From contig DBTS01000095.1 of NCBI GenBank assembly GCA_002307175.1, forward strand, positions 1 to 55,496: 55,496 nt of DNA, given 5' to 3'. Positions 40,594-48,526 of the stretch are shown here, piece after piece (positions within the stretch are counted from its first letter, which is position 1; the number at the start of each line of letters is the position of its first letter). This DNA comes from Rhodocyclaceae bacterium UBA1310. GTDB lineage: Bacteria > Pseudomonadota > Gammaproteobacteria > Burkholderiales > Rhodocyclaceae. The translations under genes were made by a program, and so were the position numbers. The notes beneath the pieces were generated by a model. It did no database searches. It worked only from the letters and a program-made list of their open reading frames with translations, and was not told the origin of the DNA.

Positions 40594-40715
40594 GCCGGGA
40601 GACGCCTGCGGCTTTCCCAGCCTACGAGACTTGCGCGCTGCGCGCGGAAACGGTGTTTGACCGGCGCAATTCCGCTGCGCTCCATTGTTCCGCCTGCGGC
40701 GCGCCCTACGGGGCG
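40594..40715. repeat. inverted TTGGGA module plus family B unit
   Basis: GGGAGACGCCTGCGGCTTTCC is the reverse of the module at 2597 and 13645. It is followed by a family B unit with hairpin CGCGC-TG-CGCGCGG, then TTTGACCGGCGCAATTCCGC and GCGCTCCATTGTTCCGCC. Confidence 0.75.
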
Positions 40716-40823
40716 GCTTATTCATTCGGTATTGTGGCTCGAACGAAGTGCTCAGCTCCACAGTATCCAGCCTGTGCAGGATACTGTGGAGTGGGTCAGA
40801 TCACCAGATCTTCATGCGCGAGC

Positions 40824-42356
40824 TTACTGCAGCTTCCACTGCTGGCAGGTGTTGTTGAGCCATGCCCATTGCTGGACATTGGTGGTGTCTGCCGTGCCGC
40901 AGTTGCTGACATCCAGCACTTTGCCGCTATTGCGGTTGGTGAGGCGGAAGTAGGGTGATGTGGTGGTGGTCTTCACCCATTGCTGGCTGCTGTCGCCGCT
41001 GCAGGTGGCCTGGATCACATTGCCGCCGTCAGCTGTTGAGGCGCCGCTGACATCCAGACACATGCCGCTGTTTTCACTGTAGACATTCACGAAGCCGGTG
41101 CCCAGATCCACCAGCATCCAGTTCTGCCAGGCGTAGCCGTTGCAGGTGTAGAGGTCCACGTTGGCGCCCGAGGCGGTGTTCGTCATCTGCACATCCAGGC
41201 ACTTGCTGCTGTTCTGGTTGACAATGCGCTGGTAGGAGCCGGCAGCGCTGCCGCTGTAAGCTGCGGCGACGATATTGGCCTGCACGGCATTTTCGGTGGC
41301 ATCCGAAGGCTTGCCGGAAGTCATGGCGCCTTCATAGAAATTGCCGATGGCCACTTTGCTGTTGTCGCCGCCAATTCCCAGGATGATGGCGCCCTCCTTG
41401 TGGAATGGCACGTACCCGGAGGTGGTGGGTAGTGCCCCGGCGTAGTCCGTTTTCAGGCTGCCGGATTGCGCATCGCCATCGCGGATCGAGTAGGTGGTGG
41501 CATCCTGCTTGGTCATTGCGGTCACATACGTGGTATTGCGCCCGGTGTTGTTGGAATGGCTGCCATTGCCGCCCTGAAAGAGGCCGTTTTCCAGATCGGC
41601 CATGACCCATGGGCCGGACCCCGTGCAACTGAACCAGCACAGGCGGCCAAAGTAGATTGCGTCCATGTGGCCATTACCCGTGTCGTTATTGCTCGTCTCG
41701 GCATTGCCATAGTCGAAGCAGCAGCCGTCATTCACGCGGGTGGCGCTGGTGACCATGTAAATGCCTTCGGATGCGCTTCCGGTAGGAATGCCGTTCGTGG
41801 CGTTGTTGCGATACCCCACGCCTGCGGAAACGTAGACCCCATAGGCAGATTGACCACCCACAGTCACCTTCAGCGCGGCTGCATTCGTCTCGATATCGGC
41901 AGTGCCGTTGCCGCCTGCGGGAGCCACCGTCAGATGGTTGCCCTTGCCGGACTGGTCATAGATGACGGAGATCGTGCACACCGTGCCGGCGCAGAAGGTA
42001 TCGTGTGCCGCAGCATTGGCGACGCCGCCTGCCGAGAGCGCCTTGATATCCTTCGTATCCCCGTTGGCAGCGCGCCTGACCTGATACAGTTTGCCAGAAT
42101 AGGCGCCATACAGCGCACGCACCGTGCTATGCGCCGCCACACAGGGTGTGCCACCGGAAGCGTAAATGTCGCAAGGGCCTGTTACCGCCAGGGCTTGCGG
42201 GCCGAACAGGCCGAGGGACACGCCGAGCAGAAGCAGGGCAATCAGGCGAAAACGCTTCAGAATATCTGATAGTGTTTGAATACCGAACGCTGCATGCGCA
42301 GGTGAGGAGGATGGGCAGCGCTCACCCATTACCAATCTTGATTGATGGGAATTCAT
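40824..42356 (-). CDS. GH54 alpha-L-arabinofuranosidase with C-terminal ricin-B (CBM13) domain
   Basis: A 510-aa exported enzyme. After a hydrophobic leader (residues 36-57), the catalytic domain starts GPCDIYASGGTPCVAAHS and matches fungal GH54 AbfB throughout: IYDQSGKGNHLT, a vicinal Cys pair CCFDYGNAE, MADLENGLF with the probable nucleophile Glu256, and ILGIGGDNS with the probable acid Asp331. It removes arabinofuranosyl side chains from arabinan or arabinoxylan. Residues about 375-510 are a ricin-B-type lectin with repeated CLDV and Q-x-W motifs, where fungal enzymes have CBM42. AAGGAG lies 6 nt before the start at 42356. The leader has an unusual 35-residue hydrophilic front. Confidence 0.92.
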   Translation of the reverse strand: MNSHQSRLVMGERCPSSSPAHAAFGIQTLSDILKRFRLIALLLLGVSLGLFGPQALAVTGPCDIYASGGTPCVAAHSTVRALYGAYSGKLYQVRRAANGDTKDIKALSAGGVANAAAHDTFCAGTVCTISVIYDQSGKGNHLTVAPAGGNGTADIETNAAALKVTVGGQSAYGVYVSAGVGYRNNATNGIPTGSASEGIYMVTSATRVNDGCCFDYGNAETSNNDTGNGHMDAIYFGRLCWFSCTGSGPWVMADLENGLFQGGNGSHSNNTGRNTTYVTAMTKQDATTYSIRDGDAQSGSLKTDYAGALPTTSGYVPFHKEGAIILGIGGDNSKVAIGNFYEGAMTSGKPSDATENAVQANIVAAAYSGSAAGSYQRIVNQNSSKCLDVQMTNTASGANVDLYTCNGYAWQNWMLVDLGTGFVNVYSENSGMCLDVSGASTADGGNVIQATCSGDSSQQWVKTTTTSPYFRLTNRNSGKVLDVSNCGTADTTNVQQWAWLNNTCQQWKLQ

Positions 42357-42471
42357 GTCAGTCTCCTTGTGTATTGAACTTATGCTTTTGTTATGCCCGC
42401 GTGATGTCGCGCAGACATTGGCATCATACCTAGCAGCATGAGTTAGAAAAGGAGAAAGGCGGCTATGCCAT

Positions 42472-42783
42472 ATGAACAAAACGGCTGCCGGACGATTGGG
42501 CAGATATGGGAGAATGCGCGTGAGGGGGGGCTACACCGTGCAGGGTGTTTCTATTGCTTTGTGGGATATCGAAAAGATCAAGGCATTGGATTGGCCCCTG
42601 ATCCTGCCCCGCAAGGATCGTAACAGGCTGGGGGTGTCAGAGGAGGTGCTACTGCGCACGCAAAGGTATTCCGAATTGCTGCAGGAAGGCCCACCGGAAA
42701 CCGACTCATACAGGTTGCTATACAAATTCAGGAACGTCGGTGGGTGCTGGTTTCTGGAAGAGCTGCATGATCGATCGCTGTGA
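42472..42783 (+). CDS. unknown 103-aa protein
   Basis: The C-terminal half (YRLLYKFRNVGGCWFLEELH) looks like a real folded protein. The N-terminal half is basic and less convincing. An ATG at 42465, in another frame and better placed after AAAGGAG, opens MPYEQNGCRTIGQIWENARE and is closed 52 codons on. A frameshift between the two frames is possible. No family is recognised. Confidence 0.45.
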   Translation: MNKTAAGRLGRYGRMRVRGGYTVQGVSIALWDIEKIKALDWPLILPRKDRNRLGVSEEVLLRTQRYSELLQEGPPETDSYRLLYKFRNVGGCWFLEELHDRSL

Positions 42784-42793
42784 TGGACTGTTT

Positions 42794-42848
42794 GATCGTT
42801 ACCACTGCCCTGCGTGGTAATTCCTGTCTCACCGCTCTACAGTGACGC
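42794..42848. repeat. degenerate family A unit (A9)
   Basis: GATCG, then TTACCACTG-CCCT-GCGTGGTAA, then CACCGCTCTACAGTG. Both hairpins are damaged but the ATCG and the order remain. Confidence 0.7.
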
Positions 42849-42920
42849 GAGGTGGTGGCCGGCACGGGGCATTGTTCGCTGATGTTGCGGCATCCTCCAC
42901 TGGCCGGGATGCACGATCAG

Positions 42921-43005
42921 TTTGCGCGCTGTGCGCGGAAACGGTGTTTGACCGGTGCAATTCGCTTCGCTCATTGTTCGCTACGCCACCCTACGACAGG
43001 CACAC
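42921..43005. repeat. family B unit
   Basis: A TTTGCGCGCTGTGCGCGG hairpin, then GTTTGACCGGTGCAATTCGC, GCTCATTGTTCGC and GCCACCCTACGACAGGC. Confidence 0.75.
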
Positions 43006-43141
43006 GTGTGGTGGGGTGATGGGCGAACCGTAGACGTGCGCAGTCAATGCAGAGCAGCGCCAGTCTGTTCGACGCAACAAGGCTCAGCAGACAAGCGCCG
43101 AACCCGGTAGGCTGGCGGCAGGTAATTCTTTCGAGGTGGTC

Positions 43142-44308
43142 ATGGCGCAGCGTTTCAGTTGGCGGGCAATGGTGGTCTGCATGGTGTGCCTGGGGCTGCT
43201 GGTGCAGGCACGGGCGGATGAGCCTGCGCTGCATCGGGATATTAACGAGCACATCATTACCCTGCATGTGGAAGCGAAAGATTTCAAGGGTGTGGTGACG
43301 GCAGGTGATATTCCGGTGACCACGTTCCGGCCTGATGGCAATGGGCCGTTCCCGTTGGTTGTTATCAGCCACGGACGCAGCGCCAGCAAGCGTGCCGAGA
43401 TGGGGCGTGTGCGATTTGAGGCGGCTGCCAGATACTTTGTGCGCAAGGGCTTTGCGGTGGCCGTGCCGACGCGCCTTGGCTACAGCGGCACAGCAGCTCT
43501 TGGTGATCCGGAGAATGATGGTGCCTGCCGTGCCGCTCGGTATGATGCCGCCTTGCAGGCGGCGTCTCAGCAGATCGCGGCAACTGTGGCCCGCCTGCAG
43601 CAGGAGCCCTGGGCGGCTAAAAACCGGGTGCTGCTGGTGGGGCAATCGGTGGGTGGAATCAGCACTGTGGCTGCGGCGGCGCTGGGCATTCCCGGTGTGG
43701 TGGCCGCCATCAATTTTGCGGGAGGGCATGGCGGCAATCCTGATCAGCGTCCGGGCGTACCGTGCAACGACAGTGCGTTGCTGAAGCTCTATGCCGGGTT
43801 TGGCAAGGTATCCACGTTGCCGATGCTTTGGGTGTATACCCAGAATGACAAATACTTCGATGCCGCGCATTCGAAAGCCTGGGCGGATGCCTATAACGCC
43901 GCCGGCGGGCGTGCCGAATATCGCCTGATGGGAGCGTTTGGGGAAAACGGCCATCTCTTGTTTTCTGCGGGGAATGATATCTGGCAACCCGTGTTGGATG
44001 CGTGGCTGGCGCGGTTTGGGTTCACAACGCCAGGGGCTTTAAAGGCGCCGCCGGAATCAGGTTATGCAGCGATTGGGGAAGTGGCCAAGCTGCCGTATCT
44101 GGACGCCCCGTCCATCGCGGCAGGTTACCTCAAGTTTCTGGACGCGCGTGGCGAGCATCGGGCTTTCGCACTGAACGCCAGCGGGAATTGGGGCTGGGCA
44201 TTCGGAGCCGACGACGTGCTGTCACGTGCGCTCGCCAACTGCCAGAAAGCCTCCGGGAAGCCTTGTATGCTCTACGCAGCGGATGGTGCTGTTGTGTGGA
44301 GGCATTGA
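43142..44308 (+). CDS. exported alpha/beta-hydrolase, dienelactone-hydrolase-like
   Basis: A 388-aa protein with a signal peptide (cleavage near ARA-DE). Landmarks are FPLVVISHGRSASK (oxyanion region), VLLVGQSVGGIST with the nucleophile Ser in G-Q-S-V-G, TLPMLWVYTQNDKYF with the likely Asp, and FGENGHLLF with the His. A C-terminal extension of about 100 residues ends in CQKASGKPCMLYAADGAVVW, a small cysteine-bearing module found at the ends of various exported proteins. The substrate is unknown. GAGG lies just before the ATG at 43142. Confidence 0.82.
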   Translation: MAQRFSWRAMVVCMVCLGLLVQARADEPALHRDINEHIITLHVEAKDFKGVVTAGDIPVTTFRPDGNGPFPLVVISHGRSASKRAEMGRVRFEAAARYFVRKGFAVAVPTRLGYSGTAALGDPENDGACRAARYDAALQAASQQIAATVARLQQEPWAAKNRVLLVGQSVGGISTVAAAALGIPGVVAAINFAGGHGGNPDQRPGVPCNDSALLKLYAGFGKVSTLPMLWVYTQNDKYFDAAHSKAWADAYNAAGGRAEYRLMGAFGENGHLLFSAGNDIWQPVLDAWLARFGFTTPGALKAPPESGYAAIGEVAKLPYLDAPSIAAGYLKFLDARGEHRAFALNASGNWGWAFGADDVLSRALANCQKASGKPCMLYAADGAVVWRH

Positions 44309-44677
44309 CGTCGGCAGGCGGAAGGAACGCGCGTGGGCACTGTGATGTGAGATTAGGTGTTCAGACCCGCTTGGTTATAGACACGTTTAACAAACAATTC
44401 AGCTTTTTGTGTGGGCATTTGTACGCCTTTGCTTATCAGCTCAGAGCGGGCGAAGTGGCCAGTTATGCTGTACTCACCCCATCCAGTTGCGCCGTGCCGG
44501 CATTCATCGCCAGCAGACGGCAAAAGTTTGCGCTCTCACAGGCCTAGGCTTACAACCGGTGCAATTCGCTCTCGCTCATTGTTCGCTGTGCCACCCTACG
44601 AAAACCGGGGGCGGTAGACTCGCCATGTACCCCAGTTTATGGCAAGGTACACAGCCGTTTTTTGGAGCTGTGTTGCC
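44309..44677. other. intergenic region with one family B unit
   Basis: About 370 bp. A family B arm (ACAACCGGTGCAATTCGCTC, GCTCATTGTTCGCTG, CCACCCTACGAAAACCG) lies at 44547-44608; the rest has no recognised content. Confidence 0.6.
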
Positions 44678-45238
44678 ATGAGTACCATTCCTGATCTGCT
44701 GGAGACGCCGCGCCTCGTGTTGCGGCCGGTTGCGGAGCGGCATGCTGCGGCGGTGCTGGCGTATTGTGAAAACAATCGGGAGCATCTTGCGCCGTGGGAG
44801 CCTTTGCGGGCGCCGTCTTATTACACGTTGGAAGCCGTTGCGCAGCGCCTGCGCGATGGGAGGGAGCAGATGGCGGCGGGGCAGGCATTGCATTGGCTGG
44901 TGTTTGAGCGTGAGACGGATGCGCTGATTGCGCAAGCCAGCTTTACGGCTATTGCACGTGGGGTGTTTCAGGCCTGTTATCTGGGCTTTTCGATTGCCCG
45001 TTCGCATGAGGGCAGGGGGCTGATGCAGGAGTGTCTGGAGTGTGCCATTGAGGATGTGTTTGCCCGCGAGGGGCTGCACCGTGTGATGGCCAGCCACCGC
45101 CCGGAGAATCTGCGCAGTGCCGCGTTGCTCGCGCGCCTGGGCTTTGAGCACGAAGGGTTTGCACGGGCCTATCTGAAGATCGCTGGCGAGTGGGCTGATC
45201 ATGTGCTGCTGGCGAAGATCAATCCGGTGGAAGGCTGA
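44678..45238 (+). CDS. RimJ-like ribosomal-protein acetyltransferase (GNAT)
   Basis: A 186-aa protein that follows E. coli RimJ in order: ETPRLVLRPVAERHAAAV, YCENNREHLAPWEPLR, ARGVFQACYLGFSIARSHEG, GLMQECLECAIEDVF, LHRVMASHRPENLRSAALLA and RLGFEHEGFARAYLKI. RimJ acetylates the N-terminal alanine of ribosomal protein S5. Related RimL-type enzymes act on other N-termini, so the exact target is inferred. Confidence 0.82.
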   Translation: MSTIPDLLETPRLVLRPVAERHAAAVLAYCENNREHLAPWEPLRAPSYYTLEAVAQRLRDGREQMAAGQALHWLVFERETDALIAQASFTAIARGVFQACYLGFSIARSHEGRGLMQECLECAIEDVFAREGLHRVMASHRPENLRSAALLARLGFEHEGFARAYLKIAGEWADHVLLAKINPVEG

Positions 45239-45260
45239 TTGCTGTGGAGTGATGAGTCAT

Positions 45261-45375
45261 TTGCGCGCTTTGCGCCGAGGCTTTACGACCGGCGCAAAGC
45301 GTTTCGCTCGCTGCGCCCTGCGGGGCGTGCGAGCGCGTTGCAGCCGTATCCTGGCGTGGCACATGCCGGAATATC
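45261..45375. repeat. family B variant beside RAYT-2, copy 1
   Basis: TTTGCGCGCTTTGCGCCGAGG, then CGACCGGCGCAAAGCG, CGCTCGCTGCGCCCTGCG and a tail CCGTATCCTGGCGTGGCAC with CATGCCGGAATAT. The neighbouring copy at 45469 shares the tail, which other family B units lack. Confidence 0.8.
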
Positions 45376-45468
45376 ATATATGACAAAGGTTTTGTGTCGG
45401 CATCTGTCAGGTAGGCAGTGACTGCGTCGTGAAGCTTCCTTTGCCATTGGGGTGCGACGCAGAGCAAT

Positions 45469-45585
45469 TGGCGCGCTTTGCGCGGAGGTTTTACGACCGG
45501 CGCAAATCGCTTCGCTCCCTGCGCCCTACGGAGCGTGCACGTGAGTTGCGGGCGTATCCTGGCGTTGCGTATGCCGGATATACCG
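45469..45585. repeat. family B variant beside RAYT-2, copy 2
   Basis: A direct repeat of 45261-45375: GGCGCGCTTTGCGCGGAGG, CGACCGGCGCAAATCGC, TGCGCCCTACGG, and the tail GCGTATCCTGGCGTTGCG with TATGCCGGATATACC. It ends 20 bp from the stop codon of RAYT-2. Confidence 0.8.
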
Positions 45586-45604
45586 CAGTCAGCGGTCGGG
45601 GCCG

Positions 45605-46138
45605 TTAGTCATCGTAGTTCAATCGGTTGCCACGATGGAGCTGCCAGCTCCACGATGGTGGGTAGACGCCACCAGACACGAGGCGATGGTAGGTGGAATA
45701 GGGCCAGTCCGCCACGTTTTCCACATATCCGTGTTTAACCGGATTGAAATGCACATAGTCCATATGGGCGAAGTAGTCTTCATCGTTGCGGATGACGTGC
45801 TCCCAGTAGCGGCGTTGCCAGATTCCCCTCTCTTGTCTTGCCTGTTGCGTTGGGTTACGAAATTCCAATTCGGGAATTGTTCGTGAGAATGTGCTTTTGA
45901 TCAGCCACCAGCGCTTTGCATAATTTGAGTCTCCAGGTGGGAGTTCAATGATGCAATGCATGTGTTCGGGCAATACGACCCAGGCGTGAATATGAAAGGG
46001 ATGCCGGTGCCGGACTGATGAAACAGCATGTCGGAGTGCTTCGACATGCCGCGTCAAGAGGTCGTTCCCATACCTTTTTTGCAGGGTGACGGTGAAGAAG
46101 TAGGTGCTGCCGGGCAGCCACACGCGCCGATAGTCCAT
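45605..46138 (-). CDS. REP-associated tyrosine transposase, RAYT-2
   Basis: A 177-aa Y1 transposase distinct from RAYT-1. HUH is His59-Met-His61 in VLPEHMHCIIELP; the catalytic tyrosine is Tyr128 in HMDYVHFNPVKHGYV; the block IWQRRYWEHVIRNDEDY is the classical RAYT signature. The last 35 residues (RLVSGGVYPPSWSW on) are a basic/aromatic tail. Two family B variants lie just downstream of the gene; no copy is seen upstream. No ribosome-binding site precedes the ATG. Confidence 0.9.
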   Translation of the reverse strand: MDYRRVWLPGSTYFFTVTLQKRYGNDLLTRHVEALRHAVSSVRHRHPFHIHAWVVLPEHMHCIIELPPGDSNYAKRWWLIKSTFSRTIPELEFRNPTQQARQERGIWQRRYWEHVIRNDEDYFAHMDYVHFNPVKHGYVENVADWPYSTYHRLVSGGVYPPSWSWQLHRGNRLNYDD

Positions 46139-46309
46139 GTGAGAATCATGTCATCGGACTGTCTGTTTGGCAAACAGATTCTGATTCGGGCAAATGCCTG
46201 GCTGGGCGGCGTATTTCAGCCGGAATCACTGCTGCCGGCAACTCACAACGCACCCCCCGCCTTGCCGGTTGCACGATGTGCTGGCTGGGGCGGAGAGGTT
46301 GTGGCTGGC

Positions 46310-46852
46310 TTACCTGGCCTTGATGGCGGCTGTGAGAGCGAGCATCTGGGTTGAGATGAGTTTGATGAGTTCGGTGTCTTTGACGGAGCCATCCAGGTCG
46401 AAGCCGCCAGCGTAGGCGTTGGCGAAGACTTCAGGTTTGTTGATCGGATGCACGTCGAGGAACACACAGACCTGGCGCAGGTGGTATTGCGCACGCGACG
46501 TGCCCATACCGCCGCCAGCGCCCATGATGGCGGCGCGTTTGCCGCCGAGGAGGGCGTTTTCGGGTTCGCGTGAGGCCCAGTCGAGGATGTTCTTCAGCGC
46601 AGGAGCGAGGGAGTAGTTGTATTCCGTGGCTGCGAATACGAAGGCGTCAGCGGCGGCCATCTGTTCGAGCACCTTGATCACAGCGGCAGGCTTTTCCGGG
46701 CGATCAAGATTGTAGAAGGGCACGTCGGTAAGATCGGCAATCTCCATTGTTACGCCAGCCGGCAGGTTGGCCTGGGCTGCACGCAGCATGCCGCGGTTGG
46801 TGGAGACTTTGCGCAGGCTGCCTGCGATGCCGAGGAGTTTGATGTCAGCCAT
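46310..46852 (-). CDS. NAD(P)H-dependent FMN reductase
   Basis: A 180-aa flavodoxin-fold protein of the NADPH-dependent FMN reductase/chromate reductase type. The FMN phosphate loop is GSLRKVSTNRGML, followed by ATEYNYSLAPALKNILDWAS (flavin ring contact) and GGKRAAIMGAGGGMGTSRAQ. Members reduce quinones, azo dyes or metals and protect against redox stress. Confidence 0.9.
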   Translation of the reverse strand: MADIKLLGIAGSLRKVSTNRGMLRAAQANLPAGVTMEIADLTDVPFYNLDRPEKPAAVIKVLEQMAAADAFVFAATEYNYSLAPALKNILDWASREPENALLGGKRAAIMGAGGGMGTSRAQYHLRQVCVFLDVHPINKPEVFANAYAGGFDLDGSVKDTELIKLISTQMLALTAAIKAR

Positions 46853-47369
46853 GGAGGGTTCCTTTTCTTGTTGGCTTGTTGAAATACCCGTTCACGACTT
46901 TGCCACGAAGCTGCTATCCGTGACCACGCTGTGCCGAAAATCCGGAATCAGGCGACAAATTCAGTTTTTTGCACTGAACATCATCCAGCTGACAGCTTTC
47001 TATCAGAAATCGTGAACATTTTTTTAGACGAACGTGCAGTATTTTAACGCCTGTACCCATTGGGCGCAGGCTATTTCCCCAATAGCCACATAATGGCAAG
47101 AGAAGAATATTTTTTTGGCATCGGGGTGGGCTTGCCAAAATGCGCTACGCTGAAGGTCTGTTGATGATCTTGCTGCGAGGCCGTGATCAGGGTTCTTGGG
47201 TTGCGTGAAAGCCTCATTTCCGCCGGCAAGGTCGGAGTCTTGTGTTGCTCTTTCGCCTGCCGGGGCCCTTGCGGAATCCTTGGCGCAGACATCCGACTGT
47301 ACAGGTTTGCAGTGGATGAACAGGTTTTGACTGATTTTGGCTGGTTGACCGGGCAGGGGGAGATTGCGC
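46853..47369. other. intergenic region without recognised features
   Basis: About 515 bp between two divergent genes, including A/T-rich stretches near 46960-47120. I see no gene, repeat or clear operator. Confidence 0.5.
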
Positions 47370-47978
47370 ATGACGCAGCGGATTGGTATCTACGTTTATG
47401 ATCAGGTCGAAGTGCTTGATTTTGCAGGTCCATATGAGGTTTTTACGACAGCTTCGCGTGTGTATGCCCGCGAACATCTGTCTGAAGCCCAGCTCTTTGA
47501 AGTGGTTACGATAGGGCCGACTTCGGCTCCTGTACATGCGCGGGCCGGGCTGAAGATCGAGCCGGACTGCACGCTCGTCAACCACCCTCCGCTTGATTGC
47601 GTGGTGTTGCCCGGAGGCGTGGTGACTGCCGAGCTGGAGCGTGGCGAACTGACATCGTGGATTCGCCAGCATCTGGCGCGGGGTGTGCTGACCACATCGG
47701 TGTGTACCGGTGCCTTCTTGCTTGCGCGCGCTGGCGTGCTCGACGGCCACGAGGTGACGACACATTGGGATGATGTGGCTGCGCTACGCGAGGGCTATCC
47801 GCGCGTGAAGGTGCGTGAGGATGTGCGCTGGGTGGATCTTGGCCAGATCGTGACTTCCGCCGGGATTTCGGCAGGCATCGACATGAGTCTGCATCTGGTG
47901 GAGCGCCTGCATAACCGCCAGCTTGCCGAGCGTACGGCGCGGCAGCTCGATTTTGCGTGGACCCAGGTGGCGGCATAA
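47370..47978 (+). CDS. DJ-1/PfpI family protein (isonitrile-hydratase-like)
   Basis: A 202-aa protein with the DJ-1/PfpI fold: MTQRIGIYVYDQVEVLDFAG, the acidic residue in PYEVF (Glu23), and the nucleophile elbow TTSVCTGAFLLARAGVL with Cys112. THWDDVAALREGYP and the AGISAGIDMSLHLVE helix are shared with isonitrile hydratase and with the sensor part of GlxA-type regulators. The DNA-binding domain of the latter is absent. The ATG at 47370 lies 6 nt after GGGGGAG. Confidence 0.88.
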   Translation: MTQRIGIYVYDQVEVLDFAGPYEVFTTASRVYAREHLSEAQLFEVVTIGPTSAPVHARAGLKIEPDCTLVNHPPLDCVVLPGGVVTAELERGELTSWIRQHLARGVLTTSVCTGAFLLARAGVLDGHEVTTHWDDVAALREGYPRVKVREDVRWVDLGQIVTSAGISAGIDMSLHLVERLHNRQLAERTARQLDFAWTQVAA

Positions 47979-47987
47979 GAGCGTTGC

Positions 47988-48022
47988 GGCGGACACTCCT
48001 ACGGAGGGCCGTGGGAGCGATC
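47988..48022. repeat. decayed family A hairpin 1 (A11)
   Basis: ACTCCTACGG-AGGG-CCGTGGGAG followed by CGATC; hairpin 2 is missing. Confidence 0.6.
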
Positions 48023-48074
48023 AAACCACCCGACCTCACGCACAACTCGCCGTTATCGGGTGTCGCGATTCCCC

Positions 48075-48250
48075 ATGCGGCGCAATTCCGCTTGCGCTTC
48101 ATTGTCGCCCTACGCAAACCATCTGGCATTGCCCACCGCGCCCGCTTTTCACATCGCCCAGCGCGCCAGTTTTTCGTAGGGCGCCGCAGGGAACAATGGA
48201 GCGTAGCGGAATTGCGCCGATCCACCCTCCGCCCGGAGGGCGCAATATTT
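48075..48250. repeat. inverted pair of family B units
   Basis: A forward unit (ATGCGGCGCAATTCCGC, TTCATTGTCGCCCTACGC) faces a reverse unit (CGTAGGGCGCCGCAGGGAAC, AATGGAGCGTAGCGGAATTG and CCGCCCGGAGGGCGC) across a 50-bp spacer. Confidence 0.75.
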
Positions 48251-48272
48251 TGGGAAGGCCAAAAGAAAATGG

Positions 48273-48526
48273 TTCTTCAGACTTTCGTGTGGGTAAGTAG
48301 TACGCTCTCGCGCAACACACCGCAGCGAACGAAGTAGAGTGAAAGGCGGCGTAACAAAGCGTTGGGAGACGCCTACGGCTTTCCCAACCTACGCCATTGG
48401 CCTACCGTGCCGGTTTGCGTAGGGCGCCGACAGGGAACAATGGAGCGTAGCCCAATTGCGCCGGTCAAGCCTCCGGCCCGGAGGGCGCAAACCAGGATCG
48501 GCATGCCCACACTAAAGTCGGATGAA
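48273..48526. repeat. long composite repeat Y (inverted partner of 13506-13787)
   Basis: TTCTTCAGACTTTCGTGTGG, GTACGCTCTCGCGC, AACAAAGCGTTGGGAGACGC, a reverse family B unit and CCCACACTAAAGTCGGATGA follow each other as the reverse complement of the 13.5-kb copy. A short deletion relative to that copy lies near 48340. Confidence 0.85.
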
